From the NCBI GenBank assembly GCA_039516895.1, contig CP154437.1:62001-126000 (forward strand): DNA of 64,000 nt. Reading direction: 5' to 3'. Position numbers and translations under genes: made by a program. This document shows, piece by piece, positions 44,020 through 51,978 of the stretch; the first letter of the stretch is position 1; each line of letters starts with the position of its first letter. This DNA comes from Campylobacter coli. GTDB lineage: Bacteria; Campylobacterota; Campylobacteria; Campylobacterales; Campylobacteraceae. The notes under the pieces are model-generated. The model was not told where the DNA came from. It saw only the letters and a program-made list of their open reading frames with translations, and searched no databases.

Positions 44020-44643
44020 ATGAAAAAGATAAAAATTTTAGGAGCGATTATTGCAGGATCTTTGCTTTTAGGTGGATGTGTACAGACTACTTATACAGAC
44101 GGAAAAGCTACTCAGGTAAAAAAAGGAGATGCTTTAACTTTGGGTCTTGATAGACAAGATTTTGAAAATGCTGCTGAAACTATGATAGCCAGTATGCTTA
44201 GCGATCCAGCTTTTGCAAATATTAAGCCCGGACAAAGAAAAGTTATTGCTATTGGTAGAGTAGTAAATGATACTCCACAAAGAATTGATACTGAAAAGCT
44301 TACAGCAAAAATTACTTCAGCTTTAAGAAAATCAGGTAAATTTGTTTTAACTTCAGCCGTTGCAGCAGGTGGAGCACTTGATAGTATGAGCGAAGATGTA
44401 AGAGAATTAAGAGATAATGATGAATTTAATCAAAAAACTATAGCCAAAAAAGGCACTTTAGTGTCTCCAGATTTTTCTCTTGCGGGAAAAATTAGACAAG
44501 ATAATGTAAAACTTAGCAATGGTAAAACTCAAGTAGAATACTTCTTCTTATTAAGACTTACTGACTTAAATTCAGGCCTTGTATATTGGGAAGATGAGCA
44601 AACTATCGATAAAACAGGATCTAGTAAATCAGTGACTTGGTAA
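44020..44643 (+). CDS. LpoB-like outer-membrane lipoprotein
   Basis: 207 residues. Lipobox LLGGC (Cys20), then a CsgG/LpoB-type fold: KVIAIGRVVNDTPQRIDTEKLTAKI, LRKSGKFVLTSAV and PDFSLAGKI, ending in LVYWEDEQTI. E. coli LpoB activates PBP1b; the partner here is unknown. An intrinsic terminator follows shortly after the stop. Likely Cj0091. Confidence 0.85.
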   Translation: MKKIKILGAIIAGSLLLGGCVQTTYTDGKATQVKKGDALTLGLDRQDFENAAETMIASMLSDPAFANIKPGQRKVIAIGRVVNDTPQRIDTEKLTAKITSALRKSGKFVLTSAVAAGGALDSMSEDVRELRDNDEFNQKTIAKKGTLVSPDFSLAGKIRQDNVKLSNGKTQVEYFFLLRLTDLNSGLVYWEDEQTIDKTGSSKSVTW

Positions 44644-44671
44644 ATCGGGTTTGATTTATAGTTTAAAATTT

Positions 44672-44708
44672 AGCTCAAGTTTTGTTATTGCAAGCTTGGG
44701 CTTTTTTT
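44672..44708 (+). terminator. Terminator between the LpoB-like gene and the next cluster gene
   Basis: AGCTCAAG (44672-44679) pairs with CTTGGGCT (44695-44702) and is followed at once by seven T. It stands only 24 bases before the next ATG, so it must either limit transcription to the first three genes or act as an attenuator. Confidence 0.75.
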
Positions 44709-44732
44709 ATGAATTTACAAAAAGGATATAAA

Positions 44733-46070
44733 ATGAAAAAAATATTATTTATCAGTTCTTTAGTTATGGCAAGTTTACTTTATGCACAAGGTTCTCAACC
44801 TATAGAGATTACACAACAAGATATAAGTACACAAAATGAAATGTCTGATGCTAGCACCAAAGATATCACTCCAAAATCTTTAGATGATTTTTTTGAAGAG
44901 TTTGCAGATAACTTTGGTATAGAATATAGCATAACCAAAGATGGAAAAACTTTTTATACTGGAAAAAGCACCGTTGCGGTAAATGATACCGACCCACAAT
45001 TTGCACAAGCTTTACAAAATGCTTATCAAAAAGCAATGTTAAATTTACAAACCGAATTTATAAGAGATGCTTTTGGAAGGATTGCTACAAGTAAAATTCA
45101 AAACTATGAAGCTGACAATTCTACAAATGCTAAGGAATTTGATGAACTTCCAAAAGGCGATAGAGTCGATCAAATTTTAAATAAATTAACCCAATTAGCA
45201 GGTGCTCAGCTAGATAATGCCTTGAAGGATTTGGGTATAGATGTAAGTGCTTTAAGCGAAGAGAGAAAAAAGAGTTTATTAAAAGAAGAATTTATTAGTA
45301 AAACTATGACAAGTGCAGTAGGCTCAATGAGTGGGCTTGTTCCTGTACAAACTATAGTAACTCAAAGAAGGGGTGAATATGATGTAGGTGTTATTGCCAT
45401 AGTATCTGATAAAACACGACAACTTGCTAAAGATATGGCATTAGCAAGGAAAAGTGTTATCAAGGGTAAAGGTAAAGTAGTAAGTGAATATTTACCAAAA
45501 GACCAAAAAGGTTTTTTAAATGAGTATGGTATTCGTTTGGTCTATGATGAAAATGGTGCGCCTATTATTTTAAGTTATGGAAATTGGGGTTATGTGGCTG
45601 ATCCTAGTAATGCCAAAAAAACAAATATTTTAGAAGATAGAGCCAAAGATACAGCTATCACTATGGCGGATGCCGCTATTGTTGAATTTATTAATACAAA
45701 TTTAAGTCTTAAAGATGAAAGAACTACAGGCGATAGTTATGAAGAGATTATAAAACAAAGCGTAAATGTTAACGATGGAACAATTGAAGAGGAAACTAAA
45801 AATATTACAAATATCATTGATAAGATTAATACTAAAGTAAAATCAAGTGCAAGTGGAAAAATTCGCGGTATTCGTACTCTTAAGAAATGGAGCTATACAA
45901 GCGAAAATGGTGTAGAACATGTAGGTGCTGTAAGATTTTATTCTTATGCTAATTTAGCCAATACAAATGAAGCATTAAATCAAAAATCTAATATAAGCAA
46001 AAATGAGCCTAAGAAGTCTTCAAACATACAAAGAAGTTCTAATGTTGTAAATAGTATGGATGATTTTTAA
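44733..46070 (+). CDS. Periplasmic protein of the lipoprotein/CsgG-like cluster
   Basis: 445 residues. Cleavable signal peptide (LFISSLVMASLLYAQG, no lipobox). The mature protein is helical and charged. YTGKSTVAVNDTDPQFAQALQNAYQKAMLN resembles the domain that opens FlgT/LPP20-type proteins. The C-terminus is Asn/Ser-rich. Start at 44733 is supported by AAAAAGGA; the frame's earlier ATG at 44682 lies inside the terminator. Likely Cj0092. Function unknown. Confidence 0.8.
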   Translation: MKKILFISSLVMASLLYAQGSQPIEITQQDISTQNEMSDASTKDITPKSLDDFFEEFADNFGIEYSITKDGKTFYTGKSTVAVNDTDPQFAQALQNAYQKAMLNLQTEFIRDAFGRIATSKIQNYEADNSTNAKEFDELPKGDRVDQILNKLTQLAGAQLDNALKDLGIDVSALSEERKKSLLKEEFISKTMTSAVGSMSGLVPVQTIVTQRRGEYDVGVIAIVSDKTRQLAKDMALARKSVIKGKGKVVSEYLPKDQKGFLNEYGIRLVYDENGAPIILSYGNWGYVADPSNAKKTNILEDRAKDTAITMADAAIVEFINTNLSLKDERTTGDSYEEIIKQSVNVNDGTIEEETKNITNIIDKINTKVKSSASGKIRGIRTLKKWSYTSENGVEHVGAVRFYSYANLANTNEALNQKSNISKNEPKKSSNIQRSSNVVNSMDDF

Positions 46071-46079
46071 GGATGAAAA

Positions 46080-47282
46080 ATGAAATGGATTAAAATTCTT
46101 TTTTTGTGTTTATTTTTAAGTCTAAGCCTTAGCGCTAAAGTAGTTACCACAACTTCTACTAAATCAAGTACAGGTGAAGGTACGGGTTTGACTAGAGAAG
46201 ATGCAATAAATAATGCCATTATTGAAGCTATTGGAAAAATGAATGGAGTAAGCATTAATTCTCTTAAAAAATCTAATACTAGCGTTTCAACCGATGGCTC
46301 AGGATCAAATATACAGGATAACTATAGCGAACAAATTTCAAAAGCAACCAAAGGTAGAGCTGATACTTATGAAATCAACAGCGTGGAGCAAGATCAAAGC
46401 GGTAAATTTATAGCTAATGTGACTATTTATAAAACCACAACGACTAAAAAATACCAAGCTCCAGGTTTAAGTGCAGATAATAGAAGAAGCATTACTGTTT
46501 TTGATTCCACTCCAGATCCTACAAAAAGAGGCATTGGTTCAGCATTGCAACAAAAAATTATTTCTGATTTATTGCAAAGTCGAAAATTTAATGTTTTAGA
46601 CCGTGATTCTAGTGGATACTATGAAATGGAAAAAGCTTTAATTAAAAGTGGTGATGCAACCAGTGATGAAGTTTACAAGCTTAAAAATGTGTTAGCAACA
46701 GATTATATTTTATTATTTTCTATTTCAGGGCTTGAAGGTAAACAAAAAACAAGCAATCTAACAGGAAAAACCAAAACAGAAGTCGAAGTCGTGGTTGATT
46801 ATCGCGTGCTTTTATTTGCAACAAGACAGATTAAATTTTCTAATACTTTAACTATGAAAGTAAATCTTAAAGATAATAGTTTAAGTGCTAGCGAATCTGC
46901 TCTTGATCAGATAGCAAGTCGTATTTCAGGGGATATTTTAAACGCTATTTATCCTTTAAAAGTGGTCAGTGTTGAAAATAATGAAGTTGTATTTTCTCAA
47001 ACTTTAAATCAAGGTGATACTTATGAGTGTTTTGCACTTGGAAAAACTGTGAAAGATGCTTATACAAAAGAAAATACTGGAAGAATTGAAACTAAAACAG
47101 GAGCTATTGAAATAGTACGTACCACTCCAAAACTTTCTTATGCAAAAATTACAGAAGGAAGTGTAAAAGTAGGAGATATTTGTAGGCCTTTGAATATTGG
47201 TGGTAGTGGAAATGGCTATACCATAGGCCGTGATGCAAATTATAAAATTGAAGAAGGTGGCGGGGTTAATCTTGGCTTTTAA
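46080..47282 (+). CDS. CsgG/FlgT-like periplasmic protein
   Basis: 400 residues with signal peptide (LFLCLFLSLSLSAKV). An N-terminal LPP20/FlgT-like domain (GEGTGLTREDAINNAIIEAIGKM) precedes a CsgG-like middle domain (FDSTPDPTKRG, LLQSRKFNVLDRDS, ALIKSGDATSDEVYKLKNVLATDYIL). The C-terminal beta domain is like FlgT's last domain. CsgG-like folds build outer-membrane rings or assist envelope assembly. Starts 9 bases after the previous gene. Likely Cj0093. Confidence 0.82.
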   Translation: MKWIKILFLCLFLSLSLSAKVVTTTSTKSSTGEGTGLTREDAINNAIIEAIGKMNGVSINSLKKSNTSVSTDGSGSNIQDNYSEQISKATKGRADTYEINSVEQDQSGKFIANVTIYKTTTTKKYQAPGLSADNRRSITVFDSTPDPTKRGIGSALQQKIISDLLQSRKFNVLDRDSSGYYEMEKALIKSGDATSDEVYKLKNVLATDYILLFSISGLEGKQKTSNLTGKTKTEVEVVVDYRVLLFATRQIKFSNTLTMKVNLKDNSLSASESALDQIASRISGDILNAIYPLKVVSVENNEVVFSQTLNQGDTYECFALGKTVKDAYTKENTGRIETKTGAIEIVRTTPKLSYAKITEGSVKVGDICRPLNIGGSGNGYTIGRDANYKIEEGGGVNLGF

Positions 47283-47285
47283 ACT

Positions 47286-47315
47286 ACTTTAGGGTTTGGT
47301 TTCAAACTCTAAAGT
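47286..47315 (+). terminator. Terminator of the envelope cluster
   Basis: A 13-bp stem with one G-U pair (47286-47298 with 47303-47315), 4-base loop, followed by CTTTCTT. Confidence 0.75.
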
Positions 47316-47352
47316 CTTTCTTAAATTCATCAAAGATTAAAGAAAATTTTTG

Positions 47353-47407
47353 TAAAATTAAAACTTTTCTAGCCATTAAAGCTTTCAAATCCGAATTTCG
47401 GTGCTTT
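47353..47407 (+). promoter_or_regulatory. rplU promoter and leader hairpin
   Basis: TAAAAT (47353-47358) is a probable -10 box. The leader then holds a two-part stem: AAAGC (47378-47382) with GCTTT (47403-47407), and inside it CCGA with TCGG around ATT. A leader structure before an r-protein gene may serve autoregulation; this is inference. Confidence 0.45.
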
Positions 47408-47439
47408 GTGGTACTTACCAAATTATTAAGGAAAAAGCA

Positions 47440-47748
47440 ATGTATGCTATTATTAAACACAGCGGAAAGCAGTATAAAGTTAGCGTTGGCGATGAGTTAA
47501 AGCTAGATCACTTTGAAGCTGAAAGCAAAGCAAATATTGAAGTAAGCGAAGTTCTTGCTATCAATGATAAAGAATTAAAGGTAGGTGCGCCTTTCGTAGC
47601 AGGTGCAAAAGTTGTTTTGGAAGTGATTAATCACGGAAAAGATAAAAAAGTTGTGATTTATAAAAAAAGACGCAGAAAAGATTCTAAACTTAAACGCGGT
47701 TTTAGAAGACAATTCACTCGCGTTGTAGTAAAAGATATCAAAGCTTAA
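47440..47748 (+). CDS. rplU: 50S ribosomal protein L21
   Basis: 102 residues, normal for bL21: [18 protein letters not shown] at the start, [21 protein letters not shown] near the end. AAGGAAAAAG precedes the ATG at 47440; the frame's earlier ATG at 47401 lies in the leader. Operon with rpmA and obgE, the common bacterial order. Likely Cj0094. Confidence 0.97.
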   Translation: MYAIIKHSGKQYKVSVGDELKLDHFEAESKANIEVSEVLAINDKELKVGAPFVAGAKVVLEVINHGKDKKVVIYKKRRRKDSKLKRGFRRQFTRVVVKDIKA

Positions 47749-47758
47749 GGAGTAAAGA

Positions 47759-48013
47759 ATGGCACACAAGAAAGGTCAGGGTTCAACTCAAAATAACCGC
47801 GATTCTATAGGTCGTCGCTTAGGTGTTAAAAAATTTGGTGGTGAATTCGTTAGAGCAGGAAATATCATCATTCGCCAAAGAGGAACTGCAACTCATGCAG
47901 GAAATAATGTAGGCATAGGAAAAGATCACACTATCTTTGCTTTAATTGATGGTTTTGTGAAATTTGAAAGAAAAGACAAAGACAGAAAAAAAGTTTCTGT
48001 ATATCCTGCATAA
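47759..48013 (+). CDS. rpmA: 50S ribosomal protein L27
   Basis: 84 residues. [16 protein letters not shown] at the start (no Firmicute-type N-terminal extension, so the N-terminus reaches the peptidyl-transferase centre directly), then [10 protein letters not shown]. Ends in a hairpin that overlaps its stop. Likely Cj0095. Confidence 0.97.
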   Translation: MAHKKGQGSTQNNRDSIGRRLGVKKFGGEFVRAGNIIIRQRGTATHAGNNVGIGKDHTIFALIDGFVKFERKDKDRKKVSVYPA

Positions 48014-48045
48014 GTTTTTAGGGCGTTTTTACGCCTTAGAAACTT
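48012..48045 (+). terminator. Terminator after rpmA
   Basis: AAGTTTTTAGGGCG (48012-48025) pairs with CGCCTTAGAAACTT (48032-48045), with a 6-base TTTTTA loop. No long U run after it, so some read-through to obgE is likely. Confidence 0.6.
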
Positions 48046-48114
48046 TAAATTTATAAATTTAACTTCTTTTTATTCTAATTTAGCTTTATAAATTTAAAAT
48101 CAAAGGCAATTATA

Positions 48115-49161
48115 ATGTTTATTGATAGTGTTAAGATTACTTTAGCTTCTGGCGATGGCGGCAAGGGTGCGGTGAGTTTTCGTCGTGAAAAGCATGTTCC
48201 TCTCGGTGGGCCTGATGGTGGCGATGGAGGAAATGGTGGCGATATCATCTTTGTTTGTGATAACAATACACATACACTTGTAAATTTCAAAGGCAAAAGA
48301 GAGCTTCGTGCGCAAAATGGCGCAGGTGGAATGGGACGCAATAAAAATGGAAAAAAGGGTGAAAATTTAGAGCTTATTGTCCCTGAGGGAACTCAAGTTA
48401 TCGATGCACAAACCAATGAAGTTTTATTAGATCTTACAAAAGAGGGTCAAAGAGAGCTTTTTCTAAAAGGTGGCAAAGGAGGGCTTGGGAATACACACTT
48501 TAAGCACGCTACCAACCAACGCCCTGATTACGCACAGCCAGGTATTAAAGGTGAAAGTCGTTTAGTAAGACTTGAACTTAAACTTATCGCCGATGTAGGG
48601 CTTGTAGGCTTTCCAAATGTAGGAAAATCCACCCTTATAAGTGTAGTTTCAAATGCTAAGCCTGAAATCGCAAATTATGAATTTACCACGCTCACACCAA
48701 AATTAGGGCTTATAGATGTGGATGAGTATAATTCTTTTGTGATGGCTGATATTCCAGGGATTATCGAAGGTGCAAGTGGAGGTAAAGGCTTAGGACTTGC
48801 ATTTTTAAAACATATTGAACGCACGAGTTTTTTACTTTTTGTGTTAGATCCTATGAGAGAAATGCCTCTAAAAGAGCAATTTATAGTGCTAAGAAATGAG
48901 CTTGAGAAATTTTCAAATGAGCTTTTTGGGCGTGAGTTTGGCATAATGATTTCAAAAAGTGATAGTGTGAATTTGGGTGAAGATTTTGCCGAGCAGATCA
49001 CCCAAAATATAGCGAATTTAGAAGAATATTTAAAAAGTATTGATAATCCACAAAGCTTTTTAATCAAGGTATCAAGCCTTGAAAAAACAGGGCTTAAAGA
49101 GCTTAAATTTATGCTTCTAGAGGAAATTAAAAAATTAAGAGAAAAGCGTGAAAAAAGGTGA
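48115..49161 (+). CDS. obgE: GTPase ObgE/CgtA
   Basis: 348 residues. The glycine-rich Obg fold ([22 protein letters not shown], about 17-38) is followed by the G domain: [26 protein letters not shown], and SKSD in the NKxD place. It lacks the C-terminal OCT extension, as usual in this group. Acts in 50S assembly and the stringent response. Last gene before the synteny break. Likely Cj0096. Confidence 0.96.
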   Translation: MFIDSVKITLASGDGGKGAVSFRREKHVPLGGPDGGDGGNGGDIIFVCDNNTHTLVNFKGKRELRAQNGAGGMGRNKNGKKGENLELIVPEGTQVIDAQTNEVLLDLTKEGQRELFLKGGKGGLGNTHFKHATNQRPDYAQPGIKGESRLVRLELKLIADVGLVGFPNVGKSTLISVVSNAKPEIANYEFTTLTPKLGLIDVDEYNSFVMADIPGIIEGASGGKGLGLAFLKHIERTSFLLFVLDPMREMPLKEQFIVLRNELEKFSNELFGREFGIMISKSDSVNLGEDFAEQITQNIANLEEYLKSIDNPQSFLIKVSSLEKTGLKELKFMLLEEIKKLREKREKR

Positions 49162-49180
49162 TAAGATAATCACCTTTTTT
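49151..49180 (+). terminator. Terminator of obgE
   Basis: AAAAAAGGTGAT (49151-49162) pairs perfectly with ATCACCTTTTTT (49169-49180); 6-base loop; overlaps the stop codon. Confidence 0.88.
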
Positions 49181-49208
49181 AGATATTTGTTTAAAATTTG
49201 ATTTATTT

Positions 49209-49243
49209 ATCGCTATACCTAGCTAGTCTTAGGTATTTGCGGT
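49209..49243 (-). terminator. Terminator of the P19 iron operon, beside the synteny break
   Basis: TATCGC-TATACCT pairs with AGGTAT(T)T-GCGGTA with a G-U pair and a small bulge. On the minus strand it follows the last thioredoxin-like gene. Confidence 0.6.
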
Positions 49244-49263
49244 AAAAATATTTTAATATAAAA

Positions 49264-49767
49264 TCAAATTTTTAGTTTTTTAATCTCATTTTCAAGCACA
49301 CTATAAGGCGTTAAGCCTATGAATTTTTCATCCATTTTACTTTCTTTAAAAAAGCTAAGTACAGGTACCCCATATATTTCCCCAACTGCACTTGAGAGAT
49401 ATTTAGCTGCTTTTTTTTCATAAAACAAAGCTAGATGCGATAAACCCTTTTCATCCGCCCAAGCTTTAGCGTCCTTTGCGTCTTTAGCATCACCTAAAAC
49501 CACAAAAATATTAAAATCATAGTTTTTAGCTAAATCTTGCAAAATAGGAATTTGTTCTTTACAAACCCCACAATCTTTAGTAAAAAATACTAATGCAAAA
49601 TTTTGTGTTTGCTCGTCTAATTTTAAACTTTTTTCAAAACCATTATAAGAAAAATTATAAATTTTATCACTATTTAAAGCTTTGAAATTTTCTCCACTAT
49701 CGCAAGCTATAAAAAATAAAGCTGTAATTAAAGCAAAGAGATAAGTTTGGATTCGAAAGTTTGCCAT
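49264..49767 (-). CDS. Thioredoxin-fold lipoprotein of the P19 iron system
   Basis: 167 residues. Signal peptide with lipobox FFIAC (Cys22). Thioredoxin fold with active-site CGVC (KDCGVCKEQ) and the cis-proline region YGVPVLSFF. Probably extracytoplasmic thiol/disulfide exchange supporting the transporter. Its start overlaps the upstream paralogue by 40 bases; GGAGAAAAACC is its RBS. Likely Cj1665. Confidence 0.88.
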   Translation of the reverse strand: MANFRIQTYLFALITALFFIACDSGENFKALNSDKIYNFSYNGFEKSLKLDEQTQNFALVFFTKDCGVCKEQIPILQDLAKNYDFNIFVVLGDAKDAKDAKAWADEKGLSHLALFYEKKAAKYLSSAVGEIYGVPVLSFFKESKMDEKFIGLTPYSVLENEIKKLKI

Positions 49768-50216
49768 GGTTTTTCTCCTAAAATTCTTTCTTTTATAATC
49801 CCATCTTTAAGTATAATGGTGGTCGGGGTTGAAAATACAGCGTAGCGATCATTGGTGATTTTAAGATCATCGGTTAAAACTTTGATATTTTTAAAATTTA
49901 ATTGTTCAGCTAAAACCTGAACGACTTCAGCTTTATCTACCGAATTTATAGCATAAACGCTGATTTTATTTGGGTGTTCTTGCATAAATTTATCCAAAGA
50001 AGGCAGCTCTTGCAAACAAGAAGGACAACCATTTTGAAAGAAAACCAAAACCTTTATATCGCTTTTATCATCGGCTAATTTAACAGCCTTTCCCGAAGTA
50101 TCTTTAGCTGAAATTTCAGCTCCTATTTGGCCAATTTTACCTTGGTTTTGATTTGTATCAAAAGAGCAAGCATTGAGCAAAAAAAGACTTATGAAAAATA
50201 AAAATACTTTTTTCAT
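49728..50216 (-). CDS. Thioredoxin-fold (TlpA/ResA-like) lipoprotein
   Basis: 162 residues. Lipobox LLNAC (Cys16), then a TlpA-like fold: VLVFFQNGCPSCLQELPSL with CPSC active site and a later STPTTIILKDG cis-proline loop. Second redox partner in the iron operon; overlaps the ATPase gene by 4 bases. Likely Cj1664. Confidence 0.88.
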   Translation of the reverse strand: MKKVFLFFISLFLLNACSFDTNQNQGKIGQIGAEISAKDTSGKAVKLADDKSDIKVLVFFQNGCPSCLQELPSLDKFMQEHPNKISVYAINSVDKAEVVQVLAEQLNFKNIKVLTDDLKITNDRYAVFSTPTTIILKDGIIKERILGEKPWQTFESKLISLL

Positions 50217-50860
50217 TTTAAAACTCCATGCTGTAAGATAAGGGTGCGATCTGCAAATTTTGCTAATTCGGGATTGTGTGTGATCAAGACTATGGTTTTA
50301 CCCTCATTTTTTAATTTTTGCAAGGTTTCAAGGACGATTTTTTCATTGGCTTCATCTAAATTCCCCGTAGGCTCGTCAGCAAGTAAAATTTCAGGATTGT
50401 TAATCAATGCTCTTGCTATACAAACTCTTTGTTGTTCTCCACCGCTTAGTTGGCTTGGTAAATGGCTAAGGCGATGTGAAAGTCCTACTTTTTCAAGTAC
50501 AGCTTTTGCATCCTCTTCATCTACGCTAGAATGATAGTATTGCGAAAGCATAACATTTTCTAAGGCACTAAGATAAGGAATAAGATGAAATTGCTGAAAA
50601 ATAAGCCCGATTTTTTCTCGGCGCAAAGTGATTTTTTGCTCTTCATTGATTTGCTCTAAATCTTCATTATCTAAAATGTATTTGCCACTGCTTGGATTAT
50701 CCATAAGAGATAATATATTTAAAAGCGTTGATTTTCCACTTCCAGAAGGACCCATGATGGCAAGCCATTCTCCTTTGTAAATATTTAAATTTATATTATC
50801 TAGTGCTTTTACTTTACCAAATTCTTTACTTAAATTTTTAATTTGTATAAGTTCTTTCAT
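50213..50860 (-). CDS. ABC transporter ATPase (MacB/LolD type)
   Basis: 215 residues. Walker A GPSGSGKST (about 36-44), Q loop FQQFHLIPYLSALENV, signature LSGGEQQRV, Walker B ILLADEPTGNLD, switch His in LITHN. The LolD/MacB subgroup drives mechanotransmission, not simple import. Pairs with the two permeases upstream. Likely Cj1663. Confidence 0.94.
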   Translation of the reverse strand: MKELIQIKNLSKEFGKVKALDNINLNIYKGEWLAIMGPSGSGKSTLLNILSLMDNPSSGKYILDNEDLEQINEEQKITLRREKIGLIFQQFHLIPYLSALENVMLSQYYHSSVDEEDAKAVLEKVGLSHRLSHLPSQLSGGEQQRVCIARALINNPEILLADEPTGNLDEANEKIVLETLQKLKNEGKTIVLITHNPELAKFADRTLILQHGVLK

Positions 50861-51978
50861 TATTCACCTTTCAAATTTTCACAGACATTGATTTTTAATG
50901 CTTTTTTTATAGGAAAAAAGGCAGCTAAAAAAGCAAAAAATAAAGAAATAATTAAAGCCATAAATATAGCCTTAAATCTAAAATCTATACTTGCATTAAA
51001 AATCAAATATCCAAATATATTTGCTAAAAATATCCCACAAAAAGCTCCTATAATGCTAGCAAAAAGACTAATGATAAAATATTCACAAGCAAAAAGTTTG
51101 AAAATTTCACTTTTTTTAGCGCCTAAGGCCAAACGCAAGGCAATTTCTTTTTTACGCGAAAATATAATCGAACTTAGAGTGGTATTTACGCTTGTTGTGA
51201 CTATGATTAAGACAACAAGTATGATTAAAAACATTAAAGCTTTTATTTTATCTAAAACTAGGCCTTCGCTTAAGGATACTGATGAAATAGGTTTTGCATT
51301 AATGCTTTCATTGCTAATATTTTTTGTTTTTGTATTTATCTCATCAAAATTTCCATAAACAACCGCATTGGCATATTGAATGCCAAAAGTGTCGCTTAAA
51401 TTTTGTACTACGCTTAAAGGCGCTAAAACTATGCTGTCTAATTCATCATTGCTTAAGAGTATGCCTTTTATCGTAAGCTTGGTAGTTTTGCCATTTTCTG
51501 GGTTGTAAATTTGAAGCTCATTGCCTACTTTAAGTCCTAGTTGTTTGGATAAATTGATACCCAAAAAAGCTGAATTTTCATCAAAATCACTTAGAGAAAA
51601 ACTCCCTTCTTTAACTTCGATAAAAGGCTTAGTTATCTTTAAGGCTCTAAAATCTGTACCCAAAACCACTCCACTAGTACTACCCAAATTTAAAAATGTA
51701 TACAAAAAAGGAGTTAAGGCTCTAGCTTTTAAATTCTTTTTTGCTTCTTTATAGTCTTGATTTAAGATAAGCTCTTTATCATTTTTGGGTTCGATGATAA
51801 CATTTGCTCCATAGGCTTTTAATTCTTTAGAAAGCTTTGTATCAATATCAAAATAAATATTTAAAAAAGCCGAGCAAGTTAGTGCTCCTATAAAAACACT
51901 TAAGACAATAATAAAAAGCCTTTGATAAGAAAAAGCAATGCTTTTAAAAAGTTCATTTAAAAAAAACTTATCTACCAT
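50860..51978 (-). CDS. MacB/FtsX-type ABC permease 2 of the P19 system
   Basis: About 372 residues: one N-terminal helix, a periplasmic domain (about 50-240), then three C-terminal helices with SRKKEIALRLALGAKKSEIFKLF, the FtsX-family coupling segment. The ATG at 51978 is chosen on AGGAG upstream, over an in-frame ATG at 52008. Likely Cj1662. Confidence 0.9.
   Translation of the reverse strand: MVDKFFLNELFKSIAFSYQRLFIIVLSVFIGALTCSAFLNIYFDIDTKLSKELKAYGANVIIEPKNDKELILNQDYKEAKKNLKARALTPFLYTFLNLGSTSGVVLGTDFRALKITKPFIEVKEGSFSLSDFDENSAFLGINLSKQLGLKVGNELQIYNPENGKTTKLTIKGILLSNDELDSIVLAPLSVVQNLSDTFGIQYANAVVYGNFDEINTKTKNISNESINAKPISSVSLSEGLVLDKIKALMFLIILVVLIIVTTSVNTTLSSIIFSRKKEIALRLALGAKKSEIFKLFACEYFIISLFASIIGAFCGIFLANIFGYLIFNASIDFRFKAIFMALIISLFFAFLAAFFPIKKALKINVCENLKGE

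Noticed and set aside
49181-49263. Mobile element at the synteny break
   Set aside because: Only terminator hairpins are present; no terminal inverted repeats or target duplications.
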